Source: Oscillospiraceae bacterium (GTDB lineage Bacteria; Bacillota; Clostridia; TANB77; CAG-508). From it: 57,523 nt of DNA. This document shows, piece after piece, positions 52,101 through 57,523 of the stretch. Positions within the stretch are counted from its first letter, which is position 1. Each line of letters begins with the position of its first letter. The notes beneath the pieces were generated by a model. The model worked only from the letters and a program-made list of their open reading frames with translations. It had not been told where the DNA came from and ran no database searches. The DNA lies in contig WQVL01000007.1 in the NCBI GenBank assembly GCA_009785865.1, positions 1 to 57,523 on the forward strand, in the 5' to 3' direction. Made by a program: the position numbers and the translations under genes.

Positions 52101-55100
52101 ACATGATACATTAAATGGAATTGTGCATCTAAATAATATAGAAATAACTGAAGAGAATGAAGAATTCATATTTAGAATAACAGAAACAAGAGCACCAGAA
52201 TGGCATGAGATAATGGTAGAGCCGTTCTACGTAAGAGTGAGAACAGAAAGTTATGGAGATACGTTTAGAGTAAGAGATATATATTCAGGAGTAGGTGCAG
52301 AAGGACCGTGGGCTAATAATGTGTCAGGAGTGAATGTATCAAGAGATGAAAATGTAGTGCAAGTAGGAGTAAGAAACAGGCAGTTAGAATATGACTTAGC
52401 ATTAAGAAAATTTATAACAATGATCAGAAATGATGCAGAAGTAAGACCATATGATAGAGCTCCAATACCAGGAGTAAATATAGATGTGACAGGACTTATG
52501 GATGGAACAGCAACAACAGCAATATATAATCACCCAAAAAATTCATTGCCAGTACGAACAGGAGATATAGTAACATATACAATAAGAATATTTAATGAAG
52601 GAGATATAGCAGCTACAGCAACAGAAATAACAAACTGGTTGCCAGAGGGACTGGAATTATATTCAGGTAGTGCCATCAATCAAACTTATGGATGGGTACA
52701 AGGACAAACATGTTCAATAACAAATAGGACAGCAATTACAACAAGTCATTTAGAAAGCTTGGAGCAAATACCGGAATTCAACAGAGAAACAGGGGAACTT
52801 CAATTTATCGATGTGAGAATAGAAGTTGTTGTGGTGGTAGCACCAGGAGCTCAAGCTATTTTACTAAGAAATATAGCGGAAGTAACAGAAGATGATTCAC
52901 CAGAAGGCATTTTTGATAGAGATTCTAAACCAGACGATGTAATGTTGGTAAATTATAACCCACCTAGATGGCCGGTAGGAGAGAATAGTAGATATCAACA
53001 AGACGATGATGATTATGAAGATCTACTGCTACTACCAGACGAAGAAAGAGAACCAGAGTTTGACTTGGCTATTAGAAAGTTTGTAGCACAGATAAATGAC
53101 AGACGATTAACAGGAATTAATTCAAGAGAACCAAGCATATACTTGTATCCTCTTAGAGATAGAACAGAGACAACAGCTAGGTATGTACACTCAAAGGATC
53201 CAGTAGCTGTTAGACAAGGAGATATAGTAATATTTACAATTAGAGTATATAACGAAGGTGATATGGATGGATTCGCAAGTGAAATAACAAACCATTTACC
53301 AGAAGGATTAGGATTTATAATAGACCATAGGGTAAACTTCGAAAATGGGTGGAGACTGCCAACCACATTACCTGAAAGTGCAACAATTAGAAGCCTAGTA
53401 GGCACAGGTGAAAATGATATATATAGAAGTATATATGAAATTAGAAGCTTAGGATTATCAGACTTTATAGGAGTAAGCTCACTAGAAGATGTACAAATTG
53501 TAGAAGGTAGACTACCAGTTACCACTAGTACATTACAAAGAGATGAACACAATTCGAGTAGAAATCTAATAAGAGCATATAATCCGGACTTAAGAAAAAG
53601 TGATGTTTTACAAAATGAAAATTGGCAAGTAACATCTGAAGCAAATTTCTCGGATGGATTATTCTATAGAGAAGTACAAATAGCAGCGATAGTTCTTACA
53701 GATAATGCATATACAGGAACACTAAGAAGCATAGCCGAAATAACAGAGAATCAAGATAAAAATGGTAATACTGATATTAACGACAGAGACTCAAGGCCTG
53801 GAAATGTAAACACAGAAAACTATAGACCACCAGCAGACAATAGTGAATACCAAGAAGATGATGACGATTATGAACAATTAGTACTACAATATTTTGATTT
53901 ATCATTAAGGAAATTCATAAGAGCAGTAGAAACAGGACCAGGAGACAATAGAAGAGCCATTGCACCAAATCCAAGTAGAGAACCAATAGTAACAATGCCA
54001 CCAGGATTCTTATCAGGAGAAAGAACAACATTAACGTATACACATCCAAAAAGAGAAGAACCAGTAGGAGTAGCGAATGGTGATATAGTACTTTATACAA
54101 TAAGAATATTTAATGAAGGAACAATGGCAGGATTTGCAGCAGAGATAAGAAATGAGTTGCCAGAAGGAATAGAGTTTTTACCAGAACATCCGATAAACTT
54201 AAGATATGAATGGAATCTATATGCAGTAGAAAGAGATGAAGATGGAACAATAAGAGATCAGATTAGAACAACAGACGTAGGAGAGGCAACAGAAGTAAGA
54301 ACAAGTTTCTTGTCATATGAAAGAAATGGAGAAATCATCCAAGGAACAGAAATTGCAAGAAACAACTTGATGGGACCATTTGATCCTACACAGCCGATAA
54401 GACAACCTACTTCAATTTATCCAAACAATCAAGCTCCATGGAACGCAGAGTTTAGAGATGTACAAATTGTCTTCAGAGTAGTAGAAAGAGACCTTCCGGA
54501 AGACTCAGAAAGAATCATAAGAAATGTAGCAGAAATAACAGAGAATCAAGATGAGTATGGAAGGAAAATAGCAGATATAGATTCAAGACCAGATAATGAT
54601 ATTTATGAAGAAGATGACCAAGACAGTGAATATATATTTGTACGATATTTTGATTTAGGATTATCCAAATGGGTAGATAGAGTATTAATCACAACGGATG
54701 GCAATACAGTAACAAGAAACTATAATATGCCTGTCGATGAACTAGAGTCAGAATTCGTAGTAGGTATAAACATGAATGGAGACCATATAAGACATGGTAA
54801 TGTTGATGTAGTATATACGATAAGAGTGTTTAATAGTGGACAAGTAGCAGGTTATGCAACAGAGATAACGAATTATTTACCACCAGGAATGACCTTTGTC
54901 CAAAGTGATAATCCACTATGGGAGACAACAGGGGACAATAGAGTAATCACAAGAGCTTTAGAACGAACAAGATTAGAGCCAGGTGAATATGTAGACATAG
55001 AAATAAGAATGAGATGGATAAATGACGAAGAGAATTTAGGACTAAGGAGAAATTTAGCAAGAATATCAGAATGGGCAAATGACTACAATGCACCAGACAT

Positions 55101-55245
55101 TAATTCAGATAATGAAGAAGCTGAGGCATGGGTAACATTTGAAAGACAAGCAGGAGAAATAGTAGTCCACATTACAATAGCGGGAGGAGTGTTAGCAATG
55201 TTAGCAGGAGGATTAGTTCTAATTAAAAGATTTGTATTATCATAA
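49147..55245 (+). CDS. Giant surface protein: thioester-like domain, SpaA and DUF11 repeats
   Basis: 2032 aa, one uninterrupted ORF behind GGAGAGG. Signal peptide (MRKLRKIVVVMLLIAFGIMSLADINVALA). Residues about 80-290 resemble a thioester (TQXA-type) adhesin domain, but the usual Cys is Ser99 (YSLRAGIGF) while the Gln segment (VQQIVLWEF, about 228) remains. Three SpaA/Cna-B-like repeats start near residues 475, 612 and 945 (FDLQIGKLDEAGQLIT..., E.RAPEGYE). Five DUF11-like domains start near 748, 1080, 1302, 1582 and 1833 (ALRKFI ... YTIRIFNEG ... LPEGLEL). A C-terminal helix IAGGVLAMLAGGLVLIKRFVLS serves as anchor, without LPXTG. No in-frame CGG. Confidence 0.85.
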   Translation: MRKLRKIVVVMLLIAFGIMSLADINVALATSTRVLDVRSIETYDRPSRGAAEDTAEYTLQEQPPRYHINRIFDVANSHREANQREISATTNQYPDAIYSLRAGIGFDVSDMEEGTAREYRRYGDMFTDELQVRNRFNQVINAQGNPAAYRGTITEESYNAILWLIEQMYLPRFAVQTNHPNHANRDIGREEMRLQLLTNVREGIERNPLVTVAHLNAWLSDDDIEIVQQIVLWEFTNPDRGNNTSEVLGDELEEEDTLFARILSESNPNTAFAMSMLYDYLMEGATEVENGMIPFSLSSSEAVPEITLGDTLPTMRSVMLGTQPQWVVGPFSIEGTNLDAGVIELANQFGTLRATTNGSWTDDLNIPIGTAPGNARIVNAGLVQISSDLESMINEGQFFLMIPIIPGMARDNIIQFDLEINYSYSFFTVRSACYYDVDLPLTLPQEQPVVIVDKLRHVGAGRDSLSTPGAEGSFDLQIGKLDEAGQLITSDSATFEVIRIMPGEAPNILMGTHHTINGVISLNDIEITSENEEFIFRITETRAPEGYEIMVAPFYVRVRAERIRNEYRARDIASGLYETGLWINDVIGVTVEVEAGVAQVGVRNLRIPTPEGSFDLQVGKLNQAGELITRDSATFEIIRIMPGETPNISVGTYDTAYGILSLNNIQIISENEEFIFRIRETRAPEGHEIMVEPFYVRIETERHDNALRIRNISSGIYASGPWTNNVTGVTVGIEADTVQVGVRNRQLEYDLALRKFITMIRNDIDVIPYDRAPIPGVNIDVSGLMDGTSRTAIYDHPSNLLIARTGDIVTYTIRIFNEGELPGIATEITNWLPEGLELYTGSVINQTYGWIQGQRCMVSGEIPVTTRYLENLEQIPAFNRETGELQFVDVRIEAIVVATPQATPLLLRNVAEITENDSLEGASSRYQQDGDYADLVLLPAEQPEDAFNLQIRKLNEVGQLITSGSATFEIERIMSGEASNISIGAHDTLNGIVHLNNIEITEENEEFIFRITETRAPEWHEIMVEPFYVRVRTESYGDTFRVRDIYSGVGAEGPWANNVSGVNVSRDENVVQVGVRNRQLEYDLALRKFITMIRNDAEVRPYDRAPIPGVNIDVTGLMDGTATTAIYNHPKNSLPVRTGDIVTYTIRIFNEGDIAATATEITNWLPEGLELYSGSAINQTYGWVQGQTCSITNRTAITTSHLESLEQIPEFNRETGELQFIDVRIEVVVVVAPGAQAILLRNIAEVTEDDSPEGIFDRDSKPDDVMLVNYNPPRWPVGENSRYQQDDDDYEDLLLLPDEEREPEFDLAIRKFVAQINDRRLTGINSREPSIYLYPLRDRTETTARYVHSKDPVAVRQGDIVIFTIRVYNEGDMDGFASEITNHLPEGLGFIIDHRVNFENGWRLPTTLPESATIRSLVGTGENDIYRSIYEIRSLGLSDFIGVSSLEDVQIVEGRLPVTTSTLQRDEHNSSRNLIRAYNPDLRKSDVLQNENWQVTSEANFSDGLFYREVQIAAIVLTDNAYTGTLRSIAEITENQDKNGNTDINDRDSRPGNVNTENYRPPADNSEYQEDDDDYEQLVLQYFDLSLRKFIRAVETGPGDNRRAIAPNPSREPIVTMPPGFLSGERTTLTYTHPKREEPVGVANGDIVLYTIRIFNEGTMAGFAAEIRNELPEGIEFLPEHPINLRYEWNLYAVERDEDGTIRDQIRTTDVGEATEVRTSFLSYERNGEIIQGTEIARNNLMGPFDPTQPIRQPTSIYPNNQAPWNAEFRDVQIVFRVVERDLPEDSERIIRNVAEITENQDEYGRKIADIDSRPDNDIYEEDDQDSEYIFVRYFDLGLSKWVDRVLITTDGNTVTRNYNMPVDELESEFVVGINMNGDHIRHGNVDVVYTIRVFNSGQVAGYATEITNYLPPGMTFVQSDNPLWETTGDNRVITRALERTRLEPGEYVDIEIRMRWINDEENLGLRRNLARISEWANDYNAPDINSDNEEAEAWVTFERQAGEIVVHITIAGGVLAMLAGGLVLIKRFVLS

Positions 55246-55256
55246 ATACTAAGGGA

Positions 55257-55288
55257 TAGGAACGGTTATAAACCGTTCCTATTTTTTC
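55257..55288 (+). terminator. Intrinsic terminator after the giant surface protein
   Basis: TAGGAACGGTT / AACCGTTCCTA with an ATA loop, followed by TTTTTT. Confidence 0.9.
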
Positions 55289-55429
55289 CTCTTTTAGCTA
55301 ATTTTACACATAATGAAGAATATGGGGAAAAGACTGTTTGTAATATAAGAGTACGACCATATAGACTACGGAGGAGCGGATGCGCTATGTACGAAAATGA
55401 AAAAGGTGAAAAGAGATTACAGAAATAAA

Positions 55430-55580
55430 ACAAAGACTGAAAAATGTTATGAAAATGTAATGTGTGCAGAATGAAAAGGATGAGGACTTATATAACCTAG
55501 ACCCGTACGGCCCTAGAAAGGGTGAATAAATCGTCTCATAGAACATACTAATATACTATATTGATTTTATTTTTAAAACA
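55430..55580 (+). repeat. Leader segment shared with the first surface-protein gene
   Basis: CTGAAAAATGTTATGAAAATG, ACTTATATAACCTAGACCCG then TACGGCCCTAGA, and TTGATTTTATTTTTA occur in the same order as upstream of 49147. The rest of the 55289-55692 gap shows nothing further. Confidence 0.6.
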
Positions 55581-55692
55581 TGTAAAATAAATAGTAGAAA
55601 CATATGAGAAATAAAGGGTCTATAGATTCTAACAGAATTTCATACTGAAAAGTGAATAAGATGAGTTCGAATACTAGAAGAGAGGTAAGAAT

Positions 55693-57523
55693 ATGAAAAA
55701 ACTACGAGTAATAGTAATATTATTAATAATTATACTAGGAATCATATCGTTAGCTAATGTTAACGTAGTTTTTGGTAGAACGTTAGATGTCAGAGGGACA
55801 AGGCCATATGGCACACCTGGCAATAGTGGAGGAGATACTAGAGAGTATATCTTAAGAGCGCAACCACCAAGATATCATATAATTAAGATATTTGATGTCC
55901 GGGAATCCACATAGAACAGCTGGTCAGAGACATCTTCCTGCGGCTGCAAATCAATATCCAGATGCAATCTATTGTTTAAGAGGTGGTATTGGTTTTGGTT
56001 CGCCTAATACGGGATCGGGAACGGCAATCCAATATAGAAGATATGGAGATATGTTTACAAATAGAGTTGCAGTAAGAAATAGATTTAACCAAGTAATAAA
56101 TGCTTCAGGAAATTCGGCTACGTACCGCGGGACTATAACCGAAGGAAACTATAATGCTATATTGTGGCTGATAGAGCAAATGTATTTACCAAGATTTGCT
56201 GCGGCTACAAGTCATCCTAATCATGCTATTAGATATGCAGGAAGGCAAGAAATGAGATTGCAGCTATTAACAAATGTGAGAGAGAGCACAGCGAGTAATC
56301 CTCTTGTAACAGTAGCGAATTTAAATGCTTGGCTATCTGATGACGATATAGAAGTAGTGCAACAGATAGTATTATGGCAGTTTGCAAATGCAGATAGACC
56401 TGGTAATACTTCGGTAGTATTAAGAAGTGGAGCAACAATAGACAATACCTTACATATAGGGGCGGGCTCAGGGACTATAAGTGGAAGTCATCCTAATACG
56501 GGTCTTGCTATGAGAATGCTATATGATTATTTAATGGCAGGAGCGAGCCGGAGTAGCAAATGGGTCAACTCCATTTACGCTTCCGAGGCCAACAGTAACA
56601 GCGCCAACAGTAACTTTAGGAAACACATCACCAACAATGCAACCTGCAATGTTAGGACCACAACCACAATGGTTAGTAGGACCATTTAGTATAACAAGTA
56701 CAAATCCTCATGATGCAAATTTAACGCTTGCGAATCCATTTGGAACACTTCGAGCTACAGCTAATGGAAGTTGGACAGATGTTCCAAATATTCCAATAGG
56801 GAATGGACCAGGTCAAGCTCGTATAGTAAATGCAGGGCTAGTACAAATATCAAATGATTTAGAGAGCATGGTAAACGGAGGACAATTTTTCTTAATGGTT
56901 CCTATTATTACAGGAATGTCACGTGATAATATTACTCAATTTGAGTTAGAGATAAATTATAGTTATTCATATTTCACAGTAAGAAGTGCATGCTATTATG
57001 ATGTAAACTTACCACTCACTGTACCACAAGAGCAACCAGTAGTTATAGTGGATAAACTAAGACATGGAGGACCAGGAAGAGATACTTTAAGGACTGCAGG
57101 AGGGAACTTTAATTTAACACTACATAAAAGAAATGCAGCAGGGCAGCTAATAACAGGAACAGGGAATGTGGCAACATTTACAGTTCAGCAAGTAAGTCCA
57201 CTACCACAAGGAACAGTGAGAACATACCATACAACAGCAAATAATCAAGCAGTAGGGAATGCAACAGGAATAATCACAACAGGAAATACACAAATCACAG
57301 CAGCAAATAGAACATTCATCTTTAGAATAACAGAGACCGTAGCACCAGGCAGCTATATAGGTTTATCCAGTCCGTTTTACGTGAGAGTAACAACGAGGCA
57401 AGAAGGAGGAAACTTTGTGGCAAACGCACCAGAGATAGGTACATGGAATGGAACCACATTTACACCAGCGACAGTAACAGATGTAAGTGTGCAAGGAAAT
57501 GTAATAAATGTAACAAATAGACC
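55693..57523 (+). CDS. Second giant surface protein, thioester-type (two CGG +1 sites; 3' end outside window)
   Basis: Paralog of the 49147 product, reconstructed to the window end. Signal peptide MKKLRVIVILLIIILGIISLANVNVVFG behind GAGAGG. CGG at 55900 (codon 70) joins RYHIIKIFDV-G-NPHRTAGQRH; CGG at 56549 (codon 286) joins LMAGAS-G-VANGSTPFTLPRPTV. Both joins align with the uninterrupted paralog (RYHINRIFDVANSHRE..., TEVENGMIPFSLSS), an internal proof that the shift is real. Here the thioester Cys is present (Cys94 in YCLRGGIGF) with VQQIVLWQF about 130 residues later. A SpaA-like domain follows (NLTLHKRNAAGQLITG), then the window ends. Confidence 0.85.

Noticed and set aside
10564-56689. 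Sequencing or assembly error inserting C before GG
   Set aside because: Errors would fall in all three codon phases and also in rpoBC and the giant intact ORF. The observed events are all in phase 0 on whichever strand is coding. Resequencing would still be the formal test.
2-57523. CRISPR arrays, insertion sequences, rRNA genes, integrase or attachment sites
   Set aside because: No regularly spaced repeats, transposase-like or recombinase-like proteins, or rRNA sequence were found.

Overview
The window is a low-GC (roughly one-third G+C by eye) chromosomal segment from a Clostridia-like Firmicute. Supporting signs are strong AGGAGG-type ribosome binding sites, TTGACA/TATAAT promoters, Spo0E-type sporulation phosphatase genes, rpoB-rpoC, the YmfF/YmfH peptidase pair and a NifS/NifU/MnmA cluster. 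No species can be named.

Layout: rpoB (5' end outside the window) and rpoC; a small minus-strand ORF with a structured leader; prs; purF; a CofE-like gene; a VirB2-like pilin and a SpaA/DUF11 surface protein; DUF1846 (minus); rpsU; ymfF-ymfH-lgt; a Spo0E-like gene. A chromosomal type IV secretion-like operon follows (about 21.4-35.9 kb): four more VirB2-like pilins, a PrgI/VirB3-like protein, a VirB4 split into two genes, a VirB6/TrbL-like protein, two VirB8/TcpC-like proteins and a large M23 + 3D-domain cell-wall protein. No relaxase or coupling ATPase is visible. Next come an ABC-2 exporter (minus), a Cys-rich protein, an acidic protein, a DnaJ-domain protein, thioredoxin, a D-Ala-D-Ala carboxypeptidase, tRNA-Cys, a B3/4 protein, a DtxR-type regulator with nifS-nifU-mnmA, a small ribbon-helix-helix-like protein, a second Spo0E-like protein, tRNA-Gly, a 91-aa protein of unlike composition, and two paralogous giant surface proteins (the second runs off the end).

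The main discovery concerns translation. Fifteen genes appear broken by 29 single-base frameshifts, yet every break is identical: an in-frame CGG codon at which the correct reading continues one base further on (C|GGN), with the four bases CGGN standing for one glycine. This holds on both strands. It hits exact conserved glycines (Lgt GRIGNF, the carboxypeptidase SGN and NAGR motifs, Lgt YGLGR). I found no other kind of frameshift in the window, and no in-frame CGG used as arginine in rpoB, rpoC, prs, purF, nifS, mnmA or the 2032-aa surface protein. Out-of-phase CGG (TTC-GGA, TCG-GAA and so on) is common and harmless, which argues against a sequence-context sequencing error. The natural reading is a genome-wide recoding in which CGG is no longer an arginine codon and CGGN is decoded as glycine with a +1 shift, by a quadruplet-reading tRNA or an equivalent mechanism. 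One 91-aa gene of foreign-looking composition (48063-48338) has an in-frame CGG with no shift and is the single apparent exception. Coordinates of interrupted genes below cover the whole reconstructed gene, not the fragments in the ORF track.
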